Shown here: one piece after another, positions 8,658 to 16,650 of the stretch
Position numbering within the stretch: position 1 is the stretch's first letter
Layout of the letters: each line of letters opens with the position of its first letter
Assembly (NCBI RefSeq): GCF_044803115.1
Contig: NZ_CP085224.1
Span: 2,046,001-2,110,000, forward strand
Reading direction: 5' to 3'
DNA length: 64,000 nucleotides
Source: Caenispirillum salinarum_A
GTDB taxonomy: Bacteria > Pseudomonadota > Alphaproteobacteria > Rhodospirillales > Rhodospirillaceae
The notes under the pieces: model-generated
What the model saw: only the letters and a program-made list of their open reading frames with translations
The model's database searches: none
What the model was told of the DNA's origin: nothing
Made by a program: the position numbers and the translations under genes

Positions 8658-9554
8658 TCAGATCTTCCGGACTTGCGCGCGTTGGAACAGGCCCTCCGGC
8701 CGGAAGACCAGCACGGTCGCCATGACCAGGTAGACGATAAAGATTTCCGCCTCCGGCAGCTCGTAGACCGCCGCCGCGCGGGCGATGCCGACGATGAGCG
8801 CGCCGATGGCCGCCCCCGGAATGCTGCCCAGCCCGCCGATGATGACCACGGCGAAGCTGAGGATGATGACGCTGACCGATATGCCCGGCTGGACCGATAT
8901 CAGCGGCGCGGTGTAGGCGCCGGCCAGGGCCGCCAGCAGCACGCCGATGAAGAACGCCAGCACGTAGACGCGGGCGACGTTCACGCCCATGGCGGCGCTG
9001 ATCTCGCGGTTATGGATGACCGCCAGCACAACCTTGCCGATGATGGTGCGGTTCAGCCCGAACCACACGGCCAGGCCGCAGACGACGGCCAGGACGATCA
9101 GCATCAGGTCGTAGCCGACGTAGAACAGGCTGCCGATCTCCACGTTGCCGAACAGGCCGCGCGGCTCGAACACGTAATAGGGCGTGACCCCCCAGATCAG
9201 CTTGGTGATGTCCTCCAGCATGAGGAAGACGGCATACGTCACCAGCAGGATGAGCACTTCGTCGCGGCCGTAGAACATGCGCAGCACCACGCGCTCCAGG
9301 AACGGCGCCACGGCGATGGCGACGGCGATGGAGGCGATGAGCATGGCAAGAAGGCTGAGCGCCGGCGGCAGGCCCAGGCCGTTGGACAGCGCCACGGCCG
9401 AGGCGGCGGCATAGGCACCCAGGGCATAAAAGCTGCCGTGCGCGATGTTGAGGATGCGCAGCACGCCGAACACCAGCGTCAGCCCCAGCGCCACGATGAA
9501 CAGCCAGGATGCGTAGACGACGCCGTCGACCAGGATGGTCAGCAGGTAATCCAT
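8658..9554 (-). CDS. branched-chain-type ABC transporter permease (LivH-like)
   Basis: This 298-residue permease of the LivH family is hydrophobic throughout with about eight membrane segments, and contains the family's GLGSIPGAAIGAL loop near the C-terminal half. It would pair with the LivM-like protein as the channel. It follows the substrate-binding-protein gene after a 92-base gap that holds a strong hairpin (9586-9619). This is a typical place for reduced read-through or transcript processing, so that the binding protein is made in excess. Confidence 0.88.
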   Translation of the reverse strand: MDYLLTILVDGVVYASWLFIVALGLTLVFGVLRILNIAHGSFYALGAYAAASAVALSNGLGLPPALSLLAMLIASIAVAIAVAPFLERVVLRMFYGRDEVLILLVTYAVFLMLEDITKLIWGVTPYYVFEPRGLFGNVEIGSLFYVGYDLMLIVLAVVCGLAVWFGLNRTIIGKVVLAVIHNREISAAMGVNVARVYVLAFFIGVLLAALAGAYTAPLISVQPGISVSVIILSFAVVIIGGLGSIPGAAIGALIVGIARAAAVYELPEAEIFIVYLVMATVLVFRPEGLFQRAQVRKI

Positions 9555-9585
9555 GAACGGAACTCCCCAAGTGCGGGGGGTAGGG

Positions 9586-9619
9586 GAGCCTCGCCCGGCG
9601 GCGGCGACGGGCGAGGCTC
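9586..9619 (-). terminator. intercistronic hairpin between binding-protein and permease genes
   Basis: A perfect 12-bp stem (9586-9597 with 9608-9619, arm GAGCCTCGCCCG) with a 10-base loop lies just after the binding-protein gene on the minus strand. No U-tract follows, so it is more likely a partial terminator or 3'-end stabiliser than a full terminator. Confidence 0.55.
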
Positions 9620-9646
9620 TGTCACGCGGGCGTCAGGGGCGGTGCG

Positions 9647-10966
9647 TCAGTCGCACTGGGCGCCCTCGAAGCCGCTCTCGATCCACTCGATGCTCTTCTT
9701 GCCCTCGGGCGGGTTCACGCAGCGGGCGTTGAAGCGCACGATGTCGCCGATGACGACCTTGCCCTCGTCGTTCTTCTGGGTGCGGCCGATGGCGGTCGGC
9801 TGGATGGCCTGGTGGCCGTTGCCCAGCGCCATCTCGATCTGGCCGGCGGGGCTTTCCCATGACGCGCCCTTGAGCGCCGCGGCCACCTGCTCCTTGGTCG
9901 GTTTCTGGCCGCCGTTTTCCTCCATGGCCTTTTCCACCGCCAGCTTCAGGCCCAGAATCGCCTGTGCCATGCGGTAGGGGGCCTGGACGGGGATGACGTC
10001 GTACTCGTCCATGTAGATCTTCTGCCACCACTGGTTCAGCGGCGTGTCGGGCGCCATGTAGCCGTAGGCGCCGCGCGCCCCGATCACCACGTTCTCAGGC
10101 ATGTTCTCGCCCAGCGGCGGCATGACGTGGTCGCCCGCCGACAGCGCCACCTGGCTGCGCTGGAACATGCCGCGCGGCATGGCCTGAAGGATCAGGGCCT
10201 GAAGGTCGCCGCCCCAGTTGGAGCTGTGGATGACGTCGGGGTTCTCGCGCATGATGGCCGAGATTTCCGTTCCGTACTGGCCGGCGCCGAAGGCCGGGAA
10301 CAGTTCCGCCACCACCTCGGACTCGGGATAGAGCTGCTTCATGCTGGCGGTGAAGTCGCGCCAGCTGTCGTGGCCCCAGGCGTAGTCCTGGTTGATGCCG
10401 CCGATGGTGTTCACGTCCACGCCCTTTTCCTTCATGTATCGGGCAAGCGCGACGTTATCCATGGTGGCGTGGGCGGCGGTGCGGAAGGCGTATTCGTACT
10501 CGCCGTCCTCGAACACGCGGGGCGTGCCGCAGTCGTACAGCACCGTCAACGCCTTCAACTCGTCGGCCACCGGAGCGATGGCGAGGCAGTCGCCCGACGA
10601 GACGTAGCCGACGACGGCGTCGACATTCTCGCGCTGGACGAGGTTGCGGAACTCCTGCACCTGCTTGGTCGCGCCGCCGGCCTCATCGATGACGATGGGC
10701 TCGATGGTCAGGCCGCCGAAGCCCTTCTTGTCGTAGGGCGCGGGGCCTTCGCCGGCGTTCAGCTTCTCGATCAGGACCTTGCCGCCGTTCCAGGCGGGCA
10801 CGCCGAAGCTTTCGGCAGCCTGACCGGAAAGGAAGGTCACGACGCCGATCTTGTAGGTGTCCTCCGACTGGGCCAGCGCGCCGGTGGCACCCACCGCCAT
10901 GACGGCGGCGGCGGCCCCGGCGGCGAGCACCGCGCGGACGGACGTCTCCCGTTTGAACGTGTTCAT
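9647..10966 (-). CDS. ABC transporter periplasmic substrate-binding protein (LivK-like)
   Basis: The 439-residue periplasmic binding protein belongs to the type I/HAAT class. A signal peptide of about 32 residues ends in ALAQS, after which the mature start YKIGVVTFLSGQAAES is typical of the class. Two cysteine pairs could form disulfides. It is the first gene of the importer operon. ATG at 10966 is supported by GGGAGG about 11 bases upstream, while the longer frame to 11170 starts with low-complexity basic sequence. A FadR-type operator candidate (11179-11189) lies about 210 bases upstream. The ligand is unknown; coupling to an acyl-CoA synthetase suggests an organic acid or aromatic acid. 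Confidence 0.88.
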   Translation of the reverse strand: MNTFKRETSVRAVLAAGAAAAVMAVGATGALAQSEDTYKIGVVTFLSGQAAESFGVPAWNGGKVLIEKLNAGEGPAPYDKKGFGGLTIEPIVIDEAGGATKQVQEFRNLVQRENVDAVVGYVSSGDCLAIAPVADELKALTVLYDCGTPRVFEDGEYEYAFRTAAHATMDNVALARYMKEKGVDVNTIGGINQDYAWGHDSWRDFTASMKQLYPESEVVAELFPAFGAGQYGTEISAIMRENPDVIHSSNWGGDLQALILQAMPRGMFQRSQVALSAGDHVMPPLGENMPENVVIGARGAYGYMAPDTPLNQWWQKIYMDEYDVIPVQAPYRMAQAILGLKLAVEKAMEENGGQKPTKEQVAAALKGASWESPAGQIEMALGNGHQAIQPTAIGRTQKNDEGKVVIGDIVRFNARCVNPPEGKKSIEWIESGFEGAQCD

Positions 10967-11263
10967 GGTGGAAAAGCCTCCCTGTGGTCTTTCTTGCTTG
11001 GACGCCGGGCGGCCGATGCGCCGCCTGTCTTGTTTTTGCGGCCCGCCGAAGGGGAGAGGCGTTTGCGACGCCTTCTTCTGTCCCTTCGGGGTGCCGGTCC
11101 TCGACCTTGGCTTTTTCTTGATGAGAGGCGCGGCCGTTCTGGCGCGGTCCGCTTGCCTCTGACAAACCATTCATCCGTTTGTCCGACAATCGAATGTTAG
11201 GCAGGAGTGTCGACGGCCGTCAAGCCGTTACCCCACCGGAACGCTCGGTTCCTTTTTCCGTCC
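10967..11263. other. 297-bp regulatory spacer upstream of the importer operon
   Basis: No supported gene is seen here. The spacer holds the palindrome at 11179-11189, the probable promoter of the importer operon on the minus strand and a long potential leader. It also takes the 3' end of the quinone oxidoreductase transcript. No clear intrinsic terminator separates the two units. Confidence 0.5.
11179..11189. promoter_or_regulatory. candidate FadR/GntR operator upstream of the importer operon
   Basis: TTGTCCGACAA matches the TTGTNNNACAA palindrome expected for FadR-subfamily GntR regulators and recurs at 12452-12468 and 16594-16604. It lies upstream of the binding-protein gene. Binding by the regulator at 16651-17406 is inference. 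Confidence 0.6.
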
Positions 11264-12325
11264 TCAGTCCGCGGCGGACGCGGCGTCACCCTCTTCGTCG
11301 GGCTCGGGCTCGGGGTGCGTCACCTCAAGCATGATCTTGCCGATGTGGCTGCTGCTCTCCATCAGCTTGTGGGCCTTCGCCGCCTCCTCAAGCGGGTACG
11401 TCGCATGAATGATGGGCCGCACCGCGCCCTTGCTCAGCAGCGGCCAGACGTTGTCCTCCAGCGCCTTGGCGATGCGGCCCTTGGCGTCCACCGTGCGGGG
11501 GCGAAGCGTCGAGCCCGTCCAGGTCAGCCGCCGCGTCATGAGCTGGAGGAAATTGCCCGAGATGTCGGCCGAATCGAGGAACGCGATCTGCACCAGACGC
11601 CCGTCGGTCGCCAGCGCCTTCAGGTTGCGCGGCACGTAGGCGCCGCCGATCATGTCCAGGATGACGTCGGCGCCGCGCCCCTCGGTGACCTTCAGCACCT
11701 TGTCCTCGAAGGCGTCGGACTGGTAGTTGATGGCGTGGTCGGCGCCCAGATCCTTGCAGGCGGCGCATTTGTCGTCGGTGCCGGCGGTGACGATGACGGT
11801 GGCTCCGAAAGCCTTGGCGAGCTGGATCGCCGTGGTGCCGATGCCGCTGGAGCCGCCGTGGATGAGGATCGTCTCCCCCTCCTTCAACTGGCCGCGGTCG
11901 AAGATGTTGCTCCAGACCGTGAAGTAGGTTTCCGGCAGGGCGGCGGCCTGTTGCAGCGACAGACCGGTGGGCACCGGCAGCACCTGCGGCTCGGGCGCCA
12001 CCACATACTGCGAATAACCGTCGGAGACCACCAGTGCGCAGACCGAGTCGCCCACCTGGAACCGCTCCACGCCGTCGCCGAGCTTTACAACCGTGCCCGC
12101 GACCTCCAGCCCCAGCACGTCGGAGGCGCCGGCGGGCGGCGGGTAATTGCCCTGGCGCTGGAGCACGTCGGGCCGGTTGACGCCGGCCGCCGCCACCTTG
12201 ATGAGCACCTGCCCCGGCGCCGGGCCGGGCACGGGGCCTTCCGCCGGCACCAGGTTCTCGGCCGGCCCGTAGTCGGTGAGGCGGATGTAAGTCATGGTCG
12301 ACGGAATGGGGGGGACGTCGGACAT
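11264..12325 (-). CDS. NAD(P)H:quinone oxidoreductase family protein (zinc-independent MDR)
   Basis: This 353-residue medium-chain dehydrogenase/reductase resembles the PIG3/QOR group. An N-terminal GroES-like domain (NRPDVLQRQGNYPPP) is followed by a Rossmann domain with GGSSGIGTTAIQLAK. It lacks the usual structural-zinc cysteine cluster. It would reduce quinones or an activated C=C bond with NAD(P)H. ATG at 12325 has AGGAG upstream; a second ATG at 12295 has none. The acidic tail (EPEPDEEGD) is unusual. It is divergent from the kinase/acyl-CoA dehydrogenase operon across a 189-base region that carries a perfect 17-bp palindrome, so it probably shares that regulator. Confidence 0.85.
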   Translation of the reverse strand: MSDVPPIPSTMTYIRLTDYGPAENLVPAEGPVPGPAPGQVLIKVAAAGVNRPDVLQRQGNYPPPAGASDVLGLEVAGTVVKLGDGVERFQVGDSVCALVVSDGYSQYVVAPEPQVLPVPTGLSLQQAAALPETYFTVWSNIFDRGQLKEGETILIHGGSSGIGTTAIQLAKAFGATVIVTAGTDDKCAACKDLGADHAINYQSDAFEDKVLKVTEGRGADVILDMIGGAYVPRNLKALATDGRLVQIAFLDSADISGNFLQLMTRRLTWTGSTLRPRTVDAKGRIAKALEDNVWPLLSKGAVRPIIHATYPLEEAAKAHKLMESSSHIGKIMLEVTHPEPEPDEEGDAASAAD

Positions 12326-12451
12326 GGACTGCGGGCTCCTGTTCAACTTTGCTTGAATGGTGGCGGCGGCGCGTGCCCGAGTCCACGGCGCGGGCATCAC
12401 CTCCACCGGATGAACCGCACAAGATTGACAGAGGGAGGAGCTTTGCGCCAT

Positions 12452-12468
12452 CGTTTGTCCGACAAACG
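12452..12468. promoter_or_regulatory. 17-bp perfect palindrome, candidate FadR/GntR operator
   Basis: CGTTTGTCCGACAAACG is a perfect palindrome around a central C. It lies between the divergent quinone oxidoreductase gene and the kinase operon and is the best copy of the motif shared with 11179-11189 and 16594-16604. It is positioned to control both directions. Confidence 0.65.
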
Positions 12469-12514
12469 GATAAACGTCCGGGGAAGGCATCCCCGGCACG
12501 ACCTGGGAGGCACG

Positions 12515-13564
12515 ATGTCCAGCCAGACGGCGAAGGACCTGCGCGGGCTCGATCCCGCACCGGTGGAGGCGCGTCTGCGCGACTCGATCCCGGGTCTGGG
12601 CGACGGGCCCATGGGCGTGGAGATGATCGCCGGCGGGCAGTCCAACCCCACCTTCTTCCTGCGGTTCCCCAACCGCGACCTTGTGCTGCGCAAGCAGCCG
12701 CCGGGCAAGCTGCTGCCGTCGGCCCATGCCGTCGACCGCGAATACCGGGTGATGAAGGCCCTGGCCGACACGCCCGTGCCGGTGCCCGAAATGCTGCTCT
12801 ACTGCGACGACGACTCCATAACCGGCACGCCGTTCTACGTAATGGAGCGGGTGCCCGGCCGCGTCTTTCATGACAGCGCGCTGCCCGGCATGGAACCTGA
12901 GCACCGCCGCGCCTGCTATGCCTCCATGACCGACACGCTGGCGGCCTTGCACGACGTGGACGTGGATGCCGTCGGCCTGTCGGACTACGGCCGTCCCGGC
13001 AACTACTTCGAGCGCCAGATCCGCCGCTGGACCCGCCAGTACCGCGCGGACCAGGAGGAAGCCGGCAGCGACATGCCGGAGGCCGAGCGCCTGATCCAAT
13101 GGCTGCCCGCCAACATGCCGGAAGACGACGGCATGACCGGCCTGTGCCATGGCGACTACCGCATCGGGAACCTGATGTTTCACCCCTCCGAGCCGCGCGT
13201 CGTCGCCGTGCTGGATTGGGAACTGTCGACCCTCGGGCATCCGCTGGCGGACCTGGGCTACACGCTCATGTTCTGGCGCATGACGCCCGACGAATACGGC
13301 GGGCTGGCGGGGCTCGACCTGCCGGCGCTGGGCCTGCCGACGGCGGAGGAGCATGTGGCGCGCTACTTCGAAAAGCGCAGCCTGCCCAACAGCATGACCC
13401 CGTTCCACGAGGTCTTCGCCCTGTTCCGCTTCGCCATGATCCTGGAAGGCGTTGCCGCCCGCGCCCGGCGCGGCAATGCCGCCAGCGCCGATGCGCTGGA
13501 GGTGGGCGGCCGCGCCCGCGCCTTTGCCCAGCGCGCCGTCCACATCATCGAAACCCGCGGCTGA
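12515..13564 (+). CDS. APH-family kinase (ACAD10/11- or LvaA-like phosphotransferase)
   Basis: The 349-residue product is an aminoglycoside-phosphotransferase-fold kinase of the group found beside acyl-CoA dehydrogenases. The Brenner-like catalytic motif LCHGDYRIGNLMF and the metal-binding AVLDWE motif are both present, as is the N-terminal nucleotide loop region GGQSNPTFFL. In animals this domain is fused to the dehydrogenase in ACAD10/11; in Pseudomonas LvaA phosphorylates 4-hydroxyvaleryl-CoA. Here it is followed by an acyl-CoA dehydrogenase gene, so phosphorylation of a hydroxyacyl-CoA is a reasonable inference. GGGAGG lies four bases before the ATG. Antibiotic resistance is unlikely from this context. 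Confidence 0.82.
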   Translation: MSSQTAKDLRGLDPAPVEARLRDSIPGLGDGPMGVEMIAGGQSNPTFFLRFPNRDLVLRKQPPGKLLPSAHAVDREYRVMKALADTPVPVPEMLLYCDDDSITGTPFYVMERVPGRVFHDSALPGMEPEHRRACYASMTDTLAALHDVDVDAVGLSDYGRPGNYFERQIRRWTRQYRADQEEAGSDMPEAERLIQWLPANMPEDDGMTGLCHGDYRIGNLMFHPSEPRVVAVLDWELSTLGHPLADLGYTLMFWRMTPDEYGGLAGLDLPALGLPTAEEHVARYFEKRSLPNSMTPFHEVFALFRFAMILEGVAARARRGNAASADALEVGGRARAFAQRAVHIIETRG

Positions 13565-13598
13565 CCTGCCGCAGCCCACCCCTCGGGAGTTCAAGACC

Positions 13599-14867
13599 GT
13601 GCATTTTCAATTCTCCGACAAGGCCCAGGAACTTCAGCGGCGGGTCCAGGATTTCATGGACACCCACATCGTTCCGCGCAACGGCGAGTGGCTGCACTAC
13701 GCCGAAAACGGCCACTTCCCGCCGCCCTTCATGGAGGACCTGAAGGCGCTGGCGAAGGAGGAAGGGCTGTGGAACCTGTTCCTTCCCGCCCTGCGCGACG
13801 ACGAGCCGGGCACGCGGCTCACCAACCTGGAATACGCCCCGCTGGCGGAGATCATGGGGCGGCTGTATTGGGCGTCGGAGGTGTTCAACTGCAACGCCCC
13901 GGACACCGGCAACATGGAGCTTCTGCACATGTTCGCCACGCCCGAACAGTATGACCAGTGGCTGAAACCGCTGCTCAACGGCGACATCCGCAGCTGCTTC
14001 GCCATGACGGAGCCGGACGTGGCGTCTTCGGACCCCACCAACCTGCAAACCCGCATCCGGCGCGACGGCGACGAATACGTCATCACCGGCCGCAAGTGGT
14101 TCACCACCAATGCCGCCGATCCGCGCTGCAAGGTCTGCATCCTCATGGGTATCACGGACCCGGACGGCGAGCCCCACGCGCGCCACTCCATGATCCTGAT
14201 CCCGATGGACGCGCCGGGCGTCGATGTCGTGCGCAACGTTCCGATCATGCACCACATGGCGCCGGAGGGGCATTGCGAGGTGGTGTTCCGCGACGTGCGC
14301 GTGCCGGCGTCGAACCTGCTCGGCAACGAGGGCGAGGGCTTCAAGCTGGCCCAGGCGCGGCTCGGGCCGGGGCGCATCCACCACTGCATGCGCTCCCTCG
14401 GCCAGTGCGAACTGGCGCTGGAAATGATGTGCGAGCGCGCGCTGGAGCGAAAGACCTTCGGCAAGACCTTGTCGGAGCAGGGCACCATCCAGGAATGGAT
14501 CGCGCTCGCCCGCTGCGACATCGAACAGGCCCGCCTTCTGGTGCTGAAGGCCGCCTGGATGATCGACCAGCACGGCACCAAGGCCGCCCGGAACGAGGTG
14601 GCGATGATCAAGGTCATCGTGCCGCGCCTTCAGACGACCATCCTGGAGCGCGCCATCCAGACCTTCGGCGCCGCCGGCCTGACGCCCGACACGCCGCTGT
14701 CCTTCCTGTGGACCTGGGGCCGTGCGCTGCGCATCGTCGACGGGCCGGACGAGGTTCACCTGCGCACCATCGCCCGTCGCGAGATCAAGAACGCCAAGGA
14801 GCACATGGGCCGCACCATTCCCTACCTGACGCCGCCCGACGTGCTGAAGCCGGACGCCGCCCGATGA
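13599..14867 (+). CDS. acyl-CoA dehydrogenase (ACAD11/LvaC-like)
   Basis: A 422-residue flavin-dependent acyl-CoA dehydrogenase. The family signature CFAMTEPDVASSDPTN precedes the FAD-binding mid-domain with ITGRKWFTTNA, and the C-terminal helical domain contains ERKTFGKTL and QTFGAAGL. The GTG start at 13599 has GGGAG 9 bases upstream and gives a normal N-terminus. The ATG at 13452 would overlap the kinase gene by over 100 bases with nonsense-like sequence. It lies 34 bases after the kinase gene and overlaps the SDR gene. With the kinase it matches the ACAD10/11 and Lva arrangement for oxidising 4-hydroxy acids; plain beta-oxidation is the alternative. Confidence 0.87.
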   Translation: MHFQFSDKAQELQRRVQDFMDTHIVPRNGEWLHYAENGHFPPPFMEDLKALAKEEGLWNLFLPALRDDEPGTRLTNLEYAPLAEIMGRLYWASEVFNCNAPDTGNMELLHMFATPEQYDQWLKPLLNGDIRSCFAMTEPDVASSDPTNLQTRIRRDGDEYVITGRKWFTTNAADPRCKVCILMGITDPDGEPHARHSMILIPMDAPGVDVVRNVPIMHHMAPEGHCEVVFRDVRVPASNLLGNEGEGFKLAQARLGPGRIHHCMRSLGQCELALEMMCERALERKTFGKTLSEQGTIQEWIALARCDIEQARLLVLKAAWMIDQHGTKAARNEVAMIKVIVPRLQTTILERAIQTFGAAGLTPDTPLSFLWTWGRALRIVDGPDEVHLRTIARREIKNAKEHMGRTIPYLTPPDVLKPDAAR

Positions 14868-15577
14868 CAGCTCCAGGCGTGGTGGTGGTGACGGGGGCTG
14901 CCGGCGACATGGGCTCGGCGCTGTGCCGCGCCTTCGCCGCCGACGGCCGCCGCGTCTTCGGCGCCGACATCCGCCGGTGCACGGTGGACGGAGTGACGGC
15001 GGTCGAGGTCGACGTCACCGACCGCGCCGCCGTCTTCGCCCTGGCCGAACAGGCGGCGACGGAGGCGGGCGGGCTGGCGGTGTGGATCAACGCCGCCGGG
15101 CTGGTCCGCACCGTGCCGACGCGGGACGCCGGAGAGGACGACTGGCACCGCCTCATCGCCGTCAACCTGACGGGCACCTGGCACGGCTGTTCGGCGGCGC
15201 TGGAGACCATGATTTCCGGCGGCAAGGGCGGGGTGATCGTCAATGTCGGATCATTGTCGGGGCAGGTAGGCTATCCCGGCCTGCACCCGGCCTACGGCGC
15301 GTCCAAGGCCGGTGTCCACCAGCTTACCAGGACCTACGCCATGGAAGGTGCGCGGCATGGCGTGCGGGTGAACGCCGTCGCGCCGTCGGTGCTGGAGGGC
15401 AGCATGGGCGACACCTTCAGCGACGAGCAGAAAGCCCGCCTCATCCGCGCCAACCCCATGAAGCGCCTGGGCGGCATGGACGACGTGACGGGCGTGGTGC
15501 GGTTCCTGTGTTCCGACGAAGCCGCCTACATGACCGGCGCGACCTTGCCGGTCAACGGCGGCTCCTTCATGCCATGA
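14864..15577 (+). CDS. SDR-family oxidoreductase
   Basis: This 237-residue classical short-chain dehydrogenase/reductase carries the TGAAGDMGSA cofactor motif (TGxxxGxG type), NAAG in place of NNAG, and the catalytic Tyr-Lys pair in YGASK with the preceding serine in VNVGSLSG. It probably acts on a hydroxy- or ketoacyl-CoA. ATGA overlaps couple it both to the acyl-CoA dehydrogenase gene and to the thioesterase gene. By analogy with LvaD it could reduce a 4-ketoacyl-CoA, but a 3-hydroxyacyl-CoA dehydrogenase role is equally possible. Confidence 0.85.
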   Translation: MTAPGVVVVTGAAGDMGSALCRAFAADGRRVFGADIRRCTVDGVTAVEVDVTDRAAVFALAEQAATEAGGLAVWINAAGLVRTVPTRDAGEDDWHRLIAVNLTGTWHGCSAALETMISGGKGGVIVNVGSLSGQVGYPGLHPAYGASKAGVHQLTRTYAMEGARHGVRVNAVAPSVLEGSMGDTFSDEQKARLIRANPMKRLGGMDDVTGVVRFLCSDEAAYMTGATLPVNGGSFMP

Positions 15578-16023
15578 GCCGCCGGGGCGATGATCCGGCG
15601 GCGCTGGCGGAAACGCTCCGCCTGCTGCACGGCATGGGCTTCCACCGCTGGGCCGGCATGCCGCCGCCGGAGCGGGCGGCGGACGGCTCGGTCTCCGTGA
15701 CCATTCAAGCGGAGGGCGACGCCGTCATGCCCTTCGGCGGCCTGCACGGCGGCGTGCTGACGGGGCTGTACGAGTTCCCGGCGCTGGCCGCACTCCTGCC
15801 CGAGTTGGCGCCTGACGAATGGGCGGTGACGGCCGACATCCACGCCCGCAACATCGGCGCGGTCCGCACCGGCGAGGTGGTCACCATCACGGGCCGGCTG
15901 GTCAGGCGCGGGCGCGGCATCGCCTTCGTGGAGGCCGAGGCCCGCGTCGACGACCGCCTCGTGGGGCGGGCGAGCATCACCAAGGCCATTGTCCCGGCGC
16001 CGGATGCCCTCAAGCCCGGGTGA
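15574..16023 (+). CDS. PaaI-like hotdog-fold thioesterase
   Basis: The 149-residue protein has the hotdog-fold pattern of PaaI/YbgC thioesterases: a central GGLHGGVLTGLYEFPAL helix followed by beta strands (VTADIHARNIGAVRTGEVVTITGRLVRRGRGIAFVEAEARV). It would hydrolyse acyl-CoA thioesters to relieve CoA trapping. ATG overlaps the SDR stop, making it the last gene of the kinase/dehydrogenase operon. Its 3' end overlaps the convergent DoxX-like gene by 14 bases. Confidence 0.82.
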   Translation: MSRRGDDPAALAETLRLLHGMGFHRWAGMPPPERAADGSVSVTIQAEGDAVMPFGGLHGGVLTGLYEFPALAALLPELAPDEWAVTADIHARNIGAVRTGEVVTITGRLVRRGRGIAFVEAEARVDDRLVGRASITKAIVPAPDALKPG

Positions 16024-16489
16024 CACGGCCCGCCTTCCGTCGGGGCCAGATGCCGCCGACATACAGTGTCCAGGCGATGATGGGCACCTGGAACGCCAGT
16101 CTCAGCCAGTAGTACCAGTCGCCCGTCGGCAAGCCCTCGAAGCGGATGCCGTTGACAATGTTGCTGACGTTGGCCGGCAGCACGGCGACGAAGTACACCG
16201 CAAGCAGCACCGCCGCCAGCCGCCGCGTGCGGGGGATCAGAAGGCCGATGGCGCCCGCGATCTCCAACAGGCCGGTCACCAGCACGATGGCCTCGGGGAA
16301 AGGCAGGAACGGCTCGATCATGCGGGTGTAGCGGTCGGGCGTCATCAGGTGGTCGACACCGGCGAAAGCCAGCGCGCCGGCAAGGCCCCAGCGCATCCGG
16401 GCGCGCCAGCTGCCCATGGTCGGCACGCGGAGAAGGCCCAGCGCCGTCGCCGCCGCCGTTCCCGCCAGGATCATCAGAAAAAAGACCAT
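16010..16489 (-). CDS. DoxX-like small membrane protein
   Basis: A 159-residue inner-membrane protein with about four hydrophobic helices and the DoxX/SURF4-like features VDHLMTPDRYTRMIEPFLPFP and GLLEIAGAIGLLIP. Its function is not known in most bacteria. It reads toward the thioesterase gene and its start faces the FadR-type regulator gene across 161 bases, so it may share the operator at 16594-16604. Confidence 0.78.
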   Translation of the reverse strand: MVFFLMILAGTAAATALGLLRVPTMGSWRARMRWGLAGALAFAGVDHLMTPDRYTRMIEPFLPFPEAIVLVTGLLEIAGAIGLLIPRTRRLAAVLLAVYFVAVLPANVSNIVNGIRFEGLPTGDWYYWLRLAFQVPIIAWTLYVGGIWPRRKAGRVTRA

Positions 16490-16593
16490 TCCGCCCCTCT
16501 GCCATTTGCGCGCGCCCCTGGTCTACGTCTCCTGGCGTGTCCCAGTGCGCCGATAGCCCTTGCCGGCCCTTTCGGGGCTGTTGTACGCTCTGA

Positions 16594-16604
16594 TTGTCGG
16601 ACAA
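16594..16604. promoter_or_regulatory. candidate FadR/GntR operator upstream of the regulator gene
   Basis: TTGTCGGACAA is the third copy of the motif, 46 bases before the regulator ATG and between it and the divergent DoxX-like gene. Autoregulation is the natural reading. Confidence 0.6.
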
Positions 16605-16650
16605 ACGGGCAAAAGACCCGCGCAGGTACCGACAGCCGGGAGGACACGGG

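Noticed and set aside
12515..13564. Aminoglycoside resistance gene
   Set aside because: The APH fold is shared with acyl-CoA-pathway kinases, and the operon with an acyl-CoA dehydrogenase points to metabolism.
16594..16650. TTG start giving a longer FadR-type regulator
   Set aside because: Translation would begin inside the operator palindrome; ATG 16651 has a clear ribosome site and gives a normal family N-terminus.
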